Source of the DNA: a virus
Virus record (IMG/VR): IMGVR_UViG_3300005537_000315
Coordinates: 1 to 57,122 of that record
Length of the DNA: 57,122 bases
Direction: 5' to 3' (one strand)
Shown: one piece after another, positions 1 through 8,387 of the stretch
Layout of the letters: every line of letters starts with the position of its first letter
Position numbering within the stretch: position 1 is the first letter of the stretch
The notes under the pieces: generated by a model
Seen by the model: only the letters and a program-made list of their open reading frames with translations
What the model was told of the DNA's origin: nothing
The model's database searches: none
Made by a program: the position numbers and the translations under genes

Positions 1-474
1 GGGCAGCGTGCCCCATTTCCAAAGGTCTTGGGCCTCAATGTAATTGACCCACCACGGGCGAGGTAATGACCCGTACACGTCTATGTTCTCTCGTTCATCG
101 CGCTCGACGTGCATCACTTTGTAATCAGAATCTTTTCCAAACAGATAGTCCCACGTCAGCCCAGCGCCACTGCGATTCATGTCGAATACGGCGTATGACG
201 CTCCTTCCAGCGTCGCTTGAGCGGTCTTGTGATGATCGAGAATTCGAAACGACTTCGCAGCCGCAGCCAAACGGTCGTTTTGTTCCCTAGTGCGGAACGA
301 AAAATCCGTCATAAGGACGTCGTTATTCCAGCTTCTGTTGGTGAAGGCAGCAATCTTATCGTCGGTTAAACCGTGATCGAGAAAAATCACCTCAGCCTTT
401 GGATATCGGCGACGTGCTATCAAAGCGGCGGTGAAACCGTCAGGACAGTGCCCGTGAGAGAAAATGATATCCAT
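1..474 (-). CDS. DHH family phosphoesterase (3' end outside window)
   Basis: The reading frame starts at 474 and runs off the left edge, giving 158 residues. It begins [20 protein letters not shown], with the Asp-rich first motif of DHH phosphoesterases (HCPDG), and ILDHHKTAQ near residue 77 is the DHH motif that binds the catalytic metals. Family members hydrolyse phosphodiester bonds in short oligonucleotides or cyclic dinucleotides; the substrate here is unknown. Its ATG overlaps the stop of the upstream MazG-like gene as TAATG, so the two are translationally coupled. The DHHA1 half is not visible. Role by inference: nucleotide recycling or nanoRNase activity during infection. Confidence 0.85.
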   Translation of the reverse strand, partial: MDIIFSHGHCPDGFTAALIARRRYPKAEVIFLDHGLTDDKIAAFTNRSWNNDVLMTDFSFRTREQNDRLAAAAKSFRILDHHKTAQATLEGASYAVFDMNRSGAGLTWDYLFGKDSDYKVMHVERDERENIDVYGSLPRPWWVNYIEAQDLWKWGTLP

Positions 475-749
475 TAAATTGTCTTTCCTCCGTGCATGTA
501 GGGTCGGCCTTCGTTGTAATTCATTTTCTCGATTACCGCCGCTCGAAGGTCGATTCCGAGAATCCCCGCAAGATCCAGCGATTCGGCTAGTTCACTCACG
601 GCCAGCATCAGCTTGGTGGGAATTACGTACTCCAGCGGCACTTCTTTATCTTTTTCGTGAAAACCCTTTGACTCAGAGTTGTCCCCGGCTGACTGCATGT
701 CGGCGATAGTCAAGCCGCCGCCCTTCAGCAAGAAAGTATTAACGCCCAT
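474..749 (-). CDS. MazG-like pyrophosphohydrolase, apparently internally shortened
   Basis: 91 residues. The N-terminal half ([17 protein letters not shown], then [12 protein letters not shown]) and the C-terminal half (LAGILGIDL, then [15 protein letters not shown]) both resemble phage MazG-like NTP pyrophosphohydrolases. In that family about 35 residues, including the second metal-binding helix (ExxD type), normally separate these parts; here they are fused directly. The protein may therefore be catalytically impaired or a minimal variant. It overlaps the groES stop by 11 bases and couples by TAATG to the DHH gene. A second, better preserved MazG-like gene lies at 2003-2356. Confidence 0.6.
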   Translation of the reverse strand: MGVNTFLLKGGGLTIADMQSAGDNSESKGFHEKDKEVPLEYVIPTKLMLAVSELAESLDLAGILGIDLRAAVIEKMNYNEGRPYMHGGKTI

Positions 750-1038
750 CTTCGCTCTCCAACACCGCCTGAATTTCCTCTTCGCGAAGAATCAGCAGTT
801 CCTGATTGTCAATCTTAATCTCGGTGCCGCTATACTTTCCAAAAAGAATGCGGTCGCCAGCCTTTACGTCGAGAGGAACCAGCGTGCCATTTTCGCGGCG
901 GCCTGTACCTGTGGCTATAACTTCGCCTTCTTGCGGCTTTTCTTTTGCGACCTCGGGAATAAAGAGACCATTTCTCATCGTCTCCGATTCCTCGATACGC
1001 TTCACGACTACTCGATCATGTAAGGGCCTGATTTTCAT
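739..1038 (-). CDS. groES: GroES co-chaperonin
   Basis: 99 residues, the usual GroES length. The N-terminus [17 protein letters not shown] is typical. The mobile loop that contacts GroEL is around residues 20-30 ([11 protein letters not shown], where cellular proteins have GGIVLP). [13 protein letters not shown] and the C-terminal core [19 protein letters not shown] are canonical. GroES caps the GroEL folding chamber. No GroEL gene is in the window, so it presumably works with host GroEL, as T4 gp31 does, to fold large phage proteins such as the capsid protein. It sits among nucleotide-metabolism genes in the minus-strand operon. Confidence 0.95.
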   Translation of the reverse strand: MKIRPLHDRVVVKRIEESETMRNGLFIPEVAKEKPQEGEVIATGTGRRENGTLVPLDVKAGDRILFGKYSGTEIKIDNQELLILREEEIQAVLESEDGR

Positions 1039-1047
1039 TCTGATCTC

Positions 1048-1332
1048 CTATTTAATAGCCGGAACACTTTCAATCCGGCGAATTCTCATCGTATTATCCG
1101 GTGGAAGCACAACTCGAAACTTGATATAACTCGGGTCAGGACAATCGCACAAGTCCTCCACCAAAATCTGAACACCGTCGCAGCACGGACAATTAGCAAT
1201 CAACGCTCGGCTCTTGCCGCCGCTTTTGTGTCCGCCACAAATGCAGTCTTCCGGTTTCCCAGTCGGCGGCGTGAAGTTCTCCGGCTTCGCGAAGAGGTGG
1301 ATATGCTTTCCGATAATATCTTCGTGCGCCAC
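1048..1332 (-). CDS. Cysteine-rich hypothetical protein
   Basis: 94 residues, family not recognised. Cysteine clusters at CICGGH (about residue 30), CPCCDG (about 48) and CDCPD (about 62) suggest a bound zinc. A basic, Ser/Gly-rich stretch lies between the first two. The start overlaps the upstream stop as TAATG, placing it in the same transcript as groES and the 224-residue gene upstream. Nothing supports a specific function. Confidence 0.7.
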   Translation of the reverse strand: MAHEDIIGKHIHLFAKPENFTPPTGKPEDCICGGHKSGGKSRALIANCPCCDGVQILVEDLCDCPDPSYIKFRVVLPPDNTMRIRRIESVPAIK

Positions 1333-2006
1333 TAACGACCTCGATTGATTCTTCGACTTTCGCGCTGCTGCTTCCTGATTCTCTTCGCTTCTGCCTCGTT
1401 GCGGTTGCGCAACGTGTTGACCGCCATGCGACGGGCTTCCAGCATCTGGGCCTCTTCTGTTGTGAATCGTTCCTTATTTACGTATGGCATTAACTGGCGC
1501 GTGATCTCGACAAGATGCAACCCGACCGGACTCGGGCGGCGCTTCTTGCGTTTCTTAGCGAAAAACGCAGCGCCAAGGATCGCCTTAGGCGTTCCCTTCT
1601 GCCCAGGCAGCGGGACAGTGGCGTATTGAATCGACAATTCACCAGTCTCCAAATCTTCGTCGACCCACATCTGCTTGAAGACCTGTTTGCAGTCCCTGGC
1701 TAACGGCAGAAGAGTCACAGTCTTTTTGCCGTTCTCGTCGAAGTGCTCGCGATAAACCACGTCGACCTTGCGATGGCGACGGTTGCACACGCGGCAGTTT
1801 ATCATCTTTCCGAGTTCGGAGTTACGGCCTGAGAAAGAACGGTTCGTGATGCTTTCTAACGCGGATGCCGCTGCGGCGAGAGCCTCGGGCGACGCCTTGA
1901 ATTCTGTTCCAGACGCGTCTGTGACGTTTTCGCTTATCACATCGAACGTGCCATTATTTTCAGGGCTAGCGCCGGATACATGCGCCTGTTTTTGTTCGTC
2001 TATCAT
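1332..2006 (-). CDS. Hypothetical protein with CxxC zinc-knuckle-like motif
   Basis: 224 residues. The low-complexity N-terminus (about 65 residues) is followed by a basic domain with MINCRVCNRRHRKVDVVYR near residue 68 and a strongly basic C-terminal tail (RIRKQQRESRRINRGR). The CxxC pair and basic tail suggest nucleic-acid binding, but no known family is recognised. It is coupled by TAATG to the gene downstream and overlaps the MazG-like gene upstream by four bases. Confidence 0.7.
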   Translation of the reverse strand: MIDEQKQAHVSGASPENNGTFDVISENVTDASGTEFKASPEALAAAASALESITNRSFSGRNSELGKMINCRVCNRRHRKVDVVYREHFDENGKKTVTLLPLARDCKQVFKQMWVDEDLETGELSIQYATVPLPGQKGTPKAILGAAFFAKKRKKRRPSPVGLHLVEITRQLMPYVNKERFTTEEAQMLEARRMAVNTLRNRNEAEAKRIRKQQRESRRINRGR

Positions 2007-2356
2007 ATCGTCCAGTCTCCGTCGATCTCTCCGAGTGACCTAGAGAAGGCAAGGTATTTGTTCATCTTCTCGATCTTTTTCGCCTTAATGTCATCGTAAT
2101 CGAAGCCCGTTGGAGGAGGAGCCAACTGACCCGCGTCTTCGAGTAGTTCGCAAATGATCGTCATATCGATCAACTCATTGACTAGTCGCTGACGATTGGT
2201 CAAGCCAGCTTCTCCGCTAGGAGGGGCGACGCCGTCTTTAACTTCGTTTCCTTTTTGAACTTGGTCTGCGCCGTATTGAACCTGCTTCAGCGCTCGTTGT
2301 GCTACCTCAGCGCATTCTTCAGCCAACTTGTTCAATAGAAACTGCTCGCGCCTCAC
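2003..2356 (-). CDS. MazG-like NTP pyrophosphohydrolase
   Basis: 117 residues. LLNKLAEECAEVAQRALK at the N-terminus carries the EExxE-type metal-binding helix, and LVNELIDMTIICELLED near residue 60 carries the paired ExxD helix (NELID). KKIEKMNKYLAFSRSLG follows. This is the all-alpha NTP-PPase architecture that hydrolyses nucleoside triphosphates to monophosphates. Role by inference: pool sanitation or (p)ppGpp control during infection. A Pro/Gly-rich insertion sits between the helices. It overlaps both neighbours by four bases (ATGA). Confidence 0.75.
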   Translation of the reverse strand: MRREQFLLNKLAEECAEVAQRALKQVQYGADQVQKGNEVKDGVAPPSGEAGLTNRQRLVNELIDMTIICELLEDAGQLAPPPTGFDYDDIKAKKIEKMNKYLAFSRSLGEIDGDWTI

Positions 2357-3060
2357 ATCGCCCTCCCATAATCTACGCTTCGACCGTCAAGATTCCACCA
2401 CCAGCTTTTGTTCTTCGTACCGTCTTTGAAAGTGATTGATCCCGGTGGATATCCGATTCGTGTATCGTTCGGCTCCGGTCTCCCAGGTTTCACGATTTCG
2501 ACTTTCTGCGTTTCGGGATTGATTGCTTTAAGTTCTGCTCCAAACTCACCCAGTTCTTCTTGGATCATTGTCCTGTACTCTTCGATTCGCTGGGCAGCAT
2601 ATTTCAGGTTGTCGATGTAAGCACGAATGATGTGCTTTTTCTCAATGGTAGGGACGCGAGGCGTTTTGGCTCGCGTATTCCAACGATATTTTTTATTCTT
2701 TGGATCAACCGAAACGCTAGACAGCAGAACGATGTCATTGTTGTAGCTCGGAATCTCGCGAGGTTCCTTAACTTTACCTGTGCCGCCACACTCTCCGCAT
2801 ACGATCAAGGTCTTCTTTTCAACCTCGGTCTTTTTCGAACAAAGGGAGCAGTCGACTTCCGCTTCCACGGCCTTCACGGACGTGATGACCCAAGAGGCCT
2901 CGTTTCGCTTCACGAGTTCATTGGCGTACGCGTAATCGACCAGCTTTTTGCAGCGGCATGGAGGGGCTGGAGGCTCGGCGAGGCGCTTCGCTACCAGTTC
3001 CTGACCCATGCAGCCGGAGTGCATTTTGACTTTTCTCGACATGAGGTGGGCTATTTCCAC
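2353..3060 (-). CDS. Zinc-finger hypothetical protein
   Basis: 235 residues with a GTG start at 3060; an alternative ATG lies at 3042 (MSRKVKMHSG). CSLCSKK and CGECGGTGKV around residues 70-100 form a DnaJ-like CxxC/CxxCxGxG zinc-binding pair, and PCRCKK lies near residue 36. The C-terminal half is predicted to be mixed helix and strand, ending in a Trp-rich segment (KSWWWNLDG). Family unknown; DNA or protein binding is plausible. The gap to the upstream HTH gene is only five bases. Confidence 0.7.
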   Translation of the reverse strand: MEIAHLMSRKVKMHSGCMGQELVAKRLAEPPAPPCRCKKLVDYAYANELVKRNEASWVITSVKAVEAEVDCSLCSKKTEVEKKTLIVCGECGGTGKVKEPREIPSYNNDIVLLSSVSVDPKNKKYRWNTRAKTPRVPTIEKKHIIRAYIDNLKYAAQRIEEYRTMIQEELGEFGAELKAINPETQKVEIVKPGRPEPNDTRIGYPPGSITFKDGTKNKSWWWNLDGRSVDYGRAM

Positions 3061-3065
3061 TAAAA

Positions 3066-3455
3066 CTACTGAACCAGGGCACGGCTTTTCTTAGGGCGGC
3101 CTCTTTTTGCCCCTAATGCGCCTGTGCCGTTAGCCCTTAACCCTTTGGAAACACGGAAGATACTACGCACTACGAAGTGAACTTTTGTCGTAGTTGAGCC
3201 AATCTCTTCGGCCACTTGAGACTCTGTATACCCCATACGGAAATACAGGTGGATCACTGCCCCCCATCGCGCTGCCCCCTCGTGTTGCTTTTTGTCCGAA
3301 GCCATTTTAGGGAAACTACGCAGCAACAGGTCTCGAACCTTTCGGTCGTTAAATGCCCAAGACGGTGCTTTTCGTTTATACGAGCGTGCGTGTACAATCC
3401 TGTGAGCGCCGACAAACGAATCGCTTTGATCTATGACATTCTTTAGTTTTCGCAT
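3066..3455 (-). CDS. Helix-turn-helix DNA-binding protein, sigma-region-4-like
   Basis: 129 residues. DRKVRDLLLRSFPKM is followed by WGAVIHLYFRMGYTESQVAEEIG, with a helix-turn-helix around residues 72-98 (YTESQVAEEIGSTTTKVHFV) like region 4 of sigma factors. A basic tail (AKRGRPKKSRALVQ) ends the protein. Homologous small HTH proteins are common in phages. Likely role: transcription regulator of this gene block. It overlaps the gene upstream by 13 bases. Confidence 0.75.
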   Translation of the reverse strand: MRKLKNVIDQSDSFVGAHRIVHARSYKRKAPSWAFNDRKVRDLLLRSFPKMASDKKQHEGAARWGAVIHLYFRMGYTESQVAEEIGSTTTKVHFVVRSIFRVSKGLRANGTGALGAKRGRPKKSRALVQ

Positions 3456-3724
3456 CGACCGTCAGACCTCAAAATTTTAAGGATTTCTTCTTTGTTCTCG
3501 TGTCCGTCCAACGCTTTCTCGGCGTCTTTGAGGCGTTTGCTTTTCGCCTTTTGCGCACCTTTCAAAATAGACCTATCGAATTTCTTGTCGGGCAACGATC
3601 CGCGCCAATATGCGAGTGGATCGGTGCCCCCGAGAGTGTCATCAAACTGTTGCTCTTGAAAAAAATCCTCTTGCTCCGCTGGCGGACAAATGATGACCGC
3701 CACTTTCTTAGCCGGATCATTCAT
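3443..3724 (-). CDS. Small hypothetical protein
   Basis: 93 residues from the ATG at 3724 (MNDPAKKVAVIICPPAEQED), chosen because GGTG-type ribosome-binding bases precede it and it overlaps the exonuclease stop by only 8 bases; ATGs at 3730 and 3739 are possible. A short hydrophobic strand is followed by charged helices. No family recognised. Its position directly after the PD-(D/E)XK nuclease suggests co-expression with recombination genes. Confidence 0.65.
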   Translation of the reverse strand: MNDPAKKVAVIICPPAEQEDFFQEQQFDDTLGGTDPLAYWRGSLPDKKFDRSILKGAQKAKSKRLKDAEKALDGHENKEEILKILRSDGRCEN

Positions 3725-4919
3725 CAGCATCACCGCCATAGTCTGAGAACAAATCATCGAAGTCATCCCCTGTTTTGGTGAAATTTTGATTGCGAAACAT
3801 TTCGTCCTTTTGAACGAAAGCGCGGAAGTAAGGATCGGATGTGTTATCACTTGGATAGCGAATACCGAAACGATTCTCCCACACTCCTCGAATGCGCGAG
3901 TTCACGATATTGATGATCTGACGGCCCGCAATTTCACCTGCATCGTTCGCAGATTCGATGGTCACGAATCCAGCGTTGAATTGCAGGCGCTGCTTAGTCA
4001 GAAAATTAACATGGACAAGCGCCCCAAACTTTGACAGCCACTCGTCGCGACGGGCCTTGGCGACCTTCGTTTGTTCTAACTTGCCGTCTTCCTTGCGGCC
4101 CTGGATGCGTTCCATTTCAGCAATCATAGACTCGTTGGCGAGCACGACTATGTTCTCGCCTTCGGCTGCCGCCACAATAGCCTCTTGTCCAGCCACAAAG
4201 GCTCCCGCTGGCTCAAGGAAAGTTACAAGCGACCCTTTCTCAATCTTGTGGCCTTTCTTCACAAACCACAGGAGGGCGACGTCGCGAATTCCCGTGTGCC
4301 AAGAGTAGCGGCGTAACTGAGTGTCGTGTGCCGACATTCCGTACTGTTCAGGAAAATTGTTGCCTGCCGTTTTGATATCAATTACCACTGGTCGAAACGG
4401 GCCATATTCGGGACGCCAGTTGACCTTTGGCAGCATTGGATGATTCGGATCAACGTAAGCGATAATGTCAACCTTGCCGCCATCTTCGATGCCGCCGTAA
4501 TTCGGGTCTCCTGGGAACACTTCCTTATAAAACTCTTTTTGAAATAACGTTTGACCGCCGAGAGGAATCGGCAGACTCGGCTGGCGTACGATGTACAACT
4601 TCACCATCTCGACGCCTGTCTTGTAAAGCGTGGCCCAGTCCTTCTCTACTTTCGTATACGTCAGTTCCTTATTTCCCGCATGCTCACGCCACTTTTCTAT
4701 GAAGTGATTGACTGCGCCTTCACCGTTGTGCTCATGATGCCACTGAATCGCCTCTTCTAAAGCGCGGCCAAATAGGAATCGAGCCTTCGTTTCACGCTCT
4801 TTCCATCCTTCTACCTTCATCAAGTAGTACTTCAGAGGGCAGTGGTCGAAGACATTCCCGGCACTGTAGCTGTGTTTTCGCCATTCTTGGCCTTTTTGAT
4901 TTATGTATAAATATGCCAT
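3717..4919 (-). CDS. PD-(D/E)XK nuclease, Cas4/RecB-like exonuclease
   Basis: 400 residues. The nuclease motif is visible as GGIEDGGKVDIIAYVD (about residues 139-155, metal-binding Asp) and RPVVIDIKTAG (about residues 178-188, the IDIKT catalytic D-x-K pair), followed by QLRRYSW, the QxxxY helix typical of Cas4/RecB nucleases. Such phage enzymes resect DNA ends. An annealing-protein candidate lies at 8384-9775, which is the usual partner in phage single-strand annealing recombination. The gene is followed after one base by a free-standing HNH gene. Confidence 0.85.
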   Translation of the reverse strand: MAYLYINQKGQEWRKHSYSAGNVFDHCPLKYYLMKVEGWKERETKARFLFGRALEEAIQWHHEHNGEGAVNHFIEKWREHAGNKELTYTKVEKDWATLYKTGVEMVKLYIVRQPSLPIPLGGQTLFQKEFYKEVFPGDPNYGGIEDGGKVDIIAYVDPNHPMLPKVNWRPEYGPFRPVVIDIKTAGNNFPEQYGMSAHDTQLRRYSWHTGIRDVALLWFVKKGHKIEKGSLVTFLEPAGAFVAGQEAIVAAAEGENIVVLANESMIAEMERIQGRKEDGKLEQTKVAKARRDEWLSKFGALVHVNFLTKQRLQFNAGFVTIESANDAGEIAGRQIINIVNSRIRGVWENRFGIRYPSDNTSDPYFRAFVQKDEMFRNQNFTKTGDDFDDLFSDYGGDADE

Positions 4920-4920
4920 T

Positions 4921-5409
4921 TTAGCCTTTCACTTGCGCTCTGCGTCTTACGATTTCTCGTAAAACAGGAGCAAGCAGCATCATTTCTTCATAAGATAGAT
5001 CGTGCATCTTTTTCTGGTTACAGCTTCTACAGCATGGAACGACATTGAAGCCAACGTGCCCGATTTCATTATTCATGCAATCTAGCCCCGCTCCGTATAA
5101 GTTCAGAGGCCCGAAGCAGTAATGACAAATGCCGTCTTGAATCAACGCCGTATAAAACTCTAACGACCACAGAGGGTCTTTGCGTGAAATTTTTTCTTTT
5201 CTCAAAGCGACTTTTAGAACGCTGTGTCGCCCTCGAAACGTTCTGCGATACGCAAGCTTCTCCTCCTTATGAATCAAGTACTGCTCTCTTCCTCGTTTTC
5301 TATGCAGAACGACATTGCCGTGGTATCGTTTGTTCGACTTCTTTAAGATACGTTTCCGATTCTTGCGATAGTATCTCTTTTTCTGCTCGGATTTTTGAGT
5401 CGAGTACAT
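4921..5409 (-). CDS. HNH endonuclease (free-standing, homing type)
   Basis: 162 residues from the ATG at 5409, one base after the preceding stop. A very basic N-terminal region (KKRYYRKNRKRILKKSNKRY) precedes the HNH fold. CHYCFGPLNLYG (about residue 98), DCMNNEIGH, then VPCCRSCNQKK give the two zinc-knuckle CxxC pairs around the betabetaalpha-metal core. The histidine of the core is less obvious than in its neighbours. It lies in tandem with another HNH gene and interrupts the spacing between helicase and exonuclease genes, as expected for a homing element. Confidence 0.75.
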   Translation of the reverse strand: MYSTQKSEQKKRYYRKNRKRILKKSNKRYHGNVVLHRKRGREQYLIHKEEKLAYRRTFRGRHSVLKVALRKEKISRKDPLWSLEFYTALIQDGICHYCFGPLNLYGAGLDCMNNEIGHVGFNVVPCCRSCNQKKMHDLSYEEMMLLAPVLREIVRRRAQVKG

Positions 5410-5410
5410 T

Positions 5411-6169
5411 TTATGCTGCCTTTTTCTCCTCGACCCGCAAGTCGGCCCCGCATTCCCGGCACTCATCGCCGCCTGGATTGTACTTACCGCACTGCTCGCA
5501 CTTCGTGAATTCCTTCTTGAGTTCCATAAGTTCCTTTCTTAGTCGCATATTTTCGTTCTTCAAATCTAAAGGGTTGCAACCTGGGCAAGCAAAACCACGA
5601 ACTTCTCCCGTCTCGTGGTCATGATCACAATGAGGCGTTTTACCCAAACCTAGGTTGTTCCAATCGAGGGCCTTTCCACAAAACACGCATGGTTGATCCA
5701 TTAATGGGCGAATTGTAGAATGCGGTATGTCGAGTCTGATTGGAGCGTATCCACGTTTTTGTTTTTTCCTATCACCAGAATTAGAAGCATAAAGTATCGT
5801 CTGAACACGACAAAGCCAGCCGCCTGTTCTTGCAACCGCGAAGACATTCGATCCATCGCTGCGCTCAGGAAGCATCCCTGAACACCCACACGAAAATGTA
5901 TGAACATTGCCCGATCTTTGTGCATAAAAAGAACTTATCTTTTGACCGTGTTCCTGCCTAATCCGCAGGCCCCGACAGTCTCGACATTCCCCTCTGTTTT
6001 TTAGCCACATATTCAGAGAAGTATTTGCGCTGATCAATCGAATCCCGCACCCAGAACAAGTTCCGTTCGAACAGCGACAGAGGTGTCCTGCGTGCGCCGT
6101 GCAAAAACCTCGATTAGCGCCGCTTCTCGCTTTCGGCATTGGCTTGCCACATGTCCGATGCTTGCTCAT
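5411..6169 (-). CDS. HNH / endonuclease VII-like protein with zinc ribbons
   Basis: 252 residues. The N-terminus has several Cys pairs (CRCSNGTCSGCG, CRDCRG). The nuclease core is PCVFCGKALDW, then HCDHDHETGEVRGFACPGCN (about residues 182-201), the DHDH...RG..C..CN signature of recombination endonuclease VII and related HNH enzymes. A short coiled coil follows, and a C-terminal zinc ribbon (CEQCGKY, CRECG). It overlaps the UvrD gene by four bases. Homing nuclease is more likely than resolvase, given the many similar genes here. Confidence 0.8.
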   Translation of the reverse strand: MSKHRTCGKPMPKARSGANRGFCTAHAGHLCRCSNGTCSGCGIRLISANTSLNMWLKNRGECRDCRGLRIRQEHGQKISSFYAQRSGNVHTFSCGCSGMLPERSDGSNVFAVARTGGWLCRVQTILYASNSGDRKKQKRGYAPIRLDIPHSTIRPLMDQPCVFCGKALDWNNLGLGKTPHCDHDHETGEVRGFACPGCNPLDLKNENMRLRKELMELKKEFTKCEQCGKYNPGGDECRECGADLRVEEKKAA

Positions 6170-7881
6170 ACCAGTCCTAGTGCCAATTCAGCGGCGCTGG
6201 CCTTGTGTCTTGTAGATTCAGCGGCGCGACGCAGCTTCTCGCCGCCAAGGTCTTTGTACTCGTCTGATTCGTCCGAGAACACGGCGACGTCGGCCAGCAG
6301 CGTCGGGTCTAAGAATTCGCTGCGCGGGCCGTCGTAGCTGATTTGCAAACGGTCAGCAGCGCGACTAGCCGCTACAAAGAAGATGCGCTTTTCTTCCGTG
6401 ATCTCGCCATCTGTGTGCGGCATTTTGCCTTGCCTACAACCGATGACGAAGACGTTTTTCCATTCTCGACCTTTGGCTTGGTGAACTGTGGTGAGGGCGA
6501 GGGTAGGATTTTCGGCTCTGCGATCATAACCGGGAGACTTGGCCGCTTCGCATGCGTAAGTGATTCGATTAAGCCATTTGAGGAATTCGCTAACAGTGCC
6601 GCGACTAGTGCTGAGTTTGACGAAATCATTAAGATTTTCAACGGGCGGTTTTTCATTCGGCCCTCCTGTGTTGCGATAAACGTGAGTCAGATTGTGCTGG
6701 GTCATCGCCTGCGTCAGAACTTCGTGTGCGGGACGGGTATCCGATTTCAGCGGCTTGACCAAATCTATCAAGTGCTTTACTTCGGTTGTCTGCCACAAAT
6801 CTTTCTTCCCAAGGATCATCGACTTGATCCCTTTCGACATAGCCCAGCGCTGCGCCGTTCGCAATTGACGATTCGTTCTAGCTATAATCGCGGTGTTATT
6901 CGGGTCTGTGATCTGATTCATGATGCGAAAGCACTCAGAGTCCTCGTTGTCGTACTTTACGATCTTGGGCTTTTCTCCTTCTTGTCGCATGGATCGCATG
7001 TGACTGGCAAGTCCATTGTCGACGGGGAGAATTTTCTTGAGGAAGCTGACGATAGCTCCTGTGCTGCGGTAATTTGCTCCAAGATATAATGTACGGCTGC
7101 CTGGGAAATGATTGGTAAAGTTCGAAAGGTTTCCAGCCACAGCACTGCGCCATTCGTAGATGAGTTGATTTTCGTCTCCCACCACGAATATGTTCCCGCC
7201 ATAGATAAGTTGGAGCAGCCTGAACTGAACCACGTCGGTGTCTTGACACTCATCGACACAAATGTACTTCCTAATCCACCTCGAACGAACGGCATCGTTG
7301 GTCTCCAAAAGCTTCACCGTCTCGCGCATTAGCGAATCGAAATCCAGCCAGCCTTGCTGACGGCACTCGACCTCGTAGTCGCGATACGCGGTGGCGTAAA
7401 AAAATCCGCCTTTCTTGTCGTAGTACATGTCTTGCATCGCTTGCTCAGGCGATACATTCGACGACTTCCACTCGGCTATGCGATCCCTTAACGAATTGAA
7501 CGTCGTGATTGCCGGATATCGCTTGATTAGGTCTTTCAGCAACTGAAAGTCCTGGCCGTATTTTGGAAGGATGAACTCGTTTGCTTGAAAAGGCAGATTG
7601 AGTCTTTCCTTCTGGATCAAGTCGAGGGCGAACGAGTGGAACGTGCGAAAGACTTCTTTCGCGCCGAATAAACCGACGCGCTCCACCATGTTCTTCGCCG
7701 CTTCAGACGTGAACGTCAGATTTAGAATGTTCTCGGGGCGAATACAATGCGTCGAGATCATGCGGACATAACGGTTCGTCAAGACGGTCGTCTTGCCCGT
7801 GCCGGGGCCTGCGATCACCACGACGTTGCCTTGTATCGCTTCGGCGGCGGCTTCTTGTTCTGTGTTTAGCGGTACGATCAT
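6166..7881 (-). CDS. UvrD/PcrA-like superfamily 1 DNA helicase
   Basis: 571 residues. Motifs in order: Q motif LNTEQEAAAEAIQG; Walker A AGPGTGKTTVLTNR (about residue 24); Walker B/motif II VDECQDTD (about 210); motif III VGDENQLIYEWR; motif IV NYRST; motif V LTTVHQAKGREWKNVFV; motif VI EEKRIFFVAASRA. This is a complete 3'-5' ATP-dependent DNA translocase, shorter than the roughly 720-residue cellular UvrD, which is usual for phages. Probable role in replication or recombination. Its ATG overlaps as TAATG with the stop of the restored frame of the preceding gene. Confidence 0.95.
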   Translation of the reverse strand: MIVPLNTEQEAAAEAIQGNVVVIAGPGTGKTTVLTNRYVRMISTHCIRPENILNLTFTSEAAKNMVERVGLFGAKEVFRTFHSFALDLIQKERLNLPFQANEFILPKYGQDFQLLKDLIKRYPAITTFNSLRDRIAEWKSSNVSPEQAMQDMYYDKKGGFFYATAYRDYEVECRQQGWLDFDSLMRETVKLLETNDAVRSRWIRKYICVDECQDTDVVQFRLLQLIYGGNIFVVGDENQLIYEWRSAVAGNLSNFTNHFPGSRTLYLGANYRSTGAIVSFLKKILPVDNGLASHMRSMRQEGEKPKIVKYDNEDSECFRIMNQITDPNNTAIIARTNRQLRTAQRWAMSKGIKSMILGKKDLWQTTEVKHLIDLVKPLKSDTRPAHEVLTQAMTQHNLTHVYRNTGGPNEKPPVENLNDFVKLSTSRGTVSEFLKWLNRITYACEAAKSPGYDRRAENPTLALTTVHQAKGREWKNVFVIGCRQGKMPHTDGEITEEKRIFFVAASRAADRLQISYDGPRSEFLDPTLLADVAVFSDESDEYKDLGGEKLRRAAESTRHKASAAELALGLV

Positions 7882-8208
7882 TATGTCAGAATCACTGCCT
7901 TCAAATAGCTCTTTCCTTCATTGTCGGGTTGAAAGGCTTCTACGAGCACGATTTTCTTGTAAAGAGCATAAGCCATTCCTAAATCGAAATGCGATGACGT
8001 CCCAGAACACATGAACTTCGTCTGCTTTTATCATAGCGTCGCGGTGCATTGTGTTAATGACTTTTCCAGTCGGATCATCCTGCGGGACATCATCAGGCGG
8101 ATAATGAACGTCGTGCCCGTTCAATTTTAAGAAATTGACGTAGCCGCGCATTCGTTCTATAACAACGGGATCGGCGTTACGAACTGGACAAATAATGTAA
8201 ATTCTCAT
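7881..8208 (-). pseudogene. Nucleoside 2-deoxyribosyltransferase-like protein with frameshift
   Basis: The frame from 8208 reads MRIYIICPVRNADPV...DAMIKADEVHVFWD, typical of the nucleoside 2-deoxyribosyltransferase/DUF4406 fold, then degenerates. After skipping one base near 7995-8001 the next frame gives SSHFDLGMAYALYKKIVLVE, the canonical family C-terminus. It ends in a TAA that overlaps the UvrD ATG as TAATG, the spacing used throughout this operon. So the intact gene was about 109 residues. The cause may be a real mutation, programmed frameshifting or a sequencing error. As read, it stops early at 7918. Confidence 0.75.
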
Positions 8209-8387
8209 TTTCCCCTCGCATTCTGGTTCACGAACTCGATGTAGCTCAAGTGCTTTTTTCTCTCGCCTTCATGGTCGTTCAAAATGGCATCCATGTACCC
8301 GAGTGGAAACCGAAAAACGAACCCACATCCTTTTAGATGCGACGGGCCGCTGTAAAGACAGCCTGGGCAAAAGATAGGAATCGTCAT
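8205..8387 (-). CDS. Small CxxC hypothetical protein
   Basis: 60 residues with FCPGCLYSG at the N-terminus and another Cys at residue 21, a possible zinc knuckle. It is held between its neighbours by ATGA overlaps at both ends, which supports translation. Function unknown. Confidence 0.6.
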   Translation of the reverse strand: MTIPIFCPGCLYSGPSHLKGCGFVFRFPLGYMDAILNDHEGERKKHLSYIEFVNQNARGK

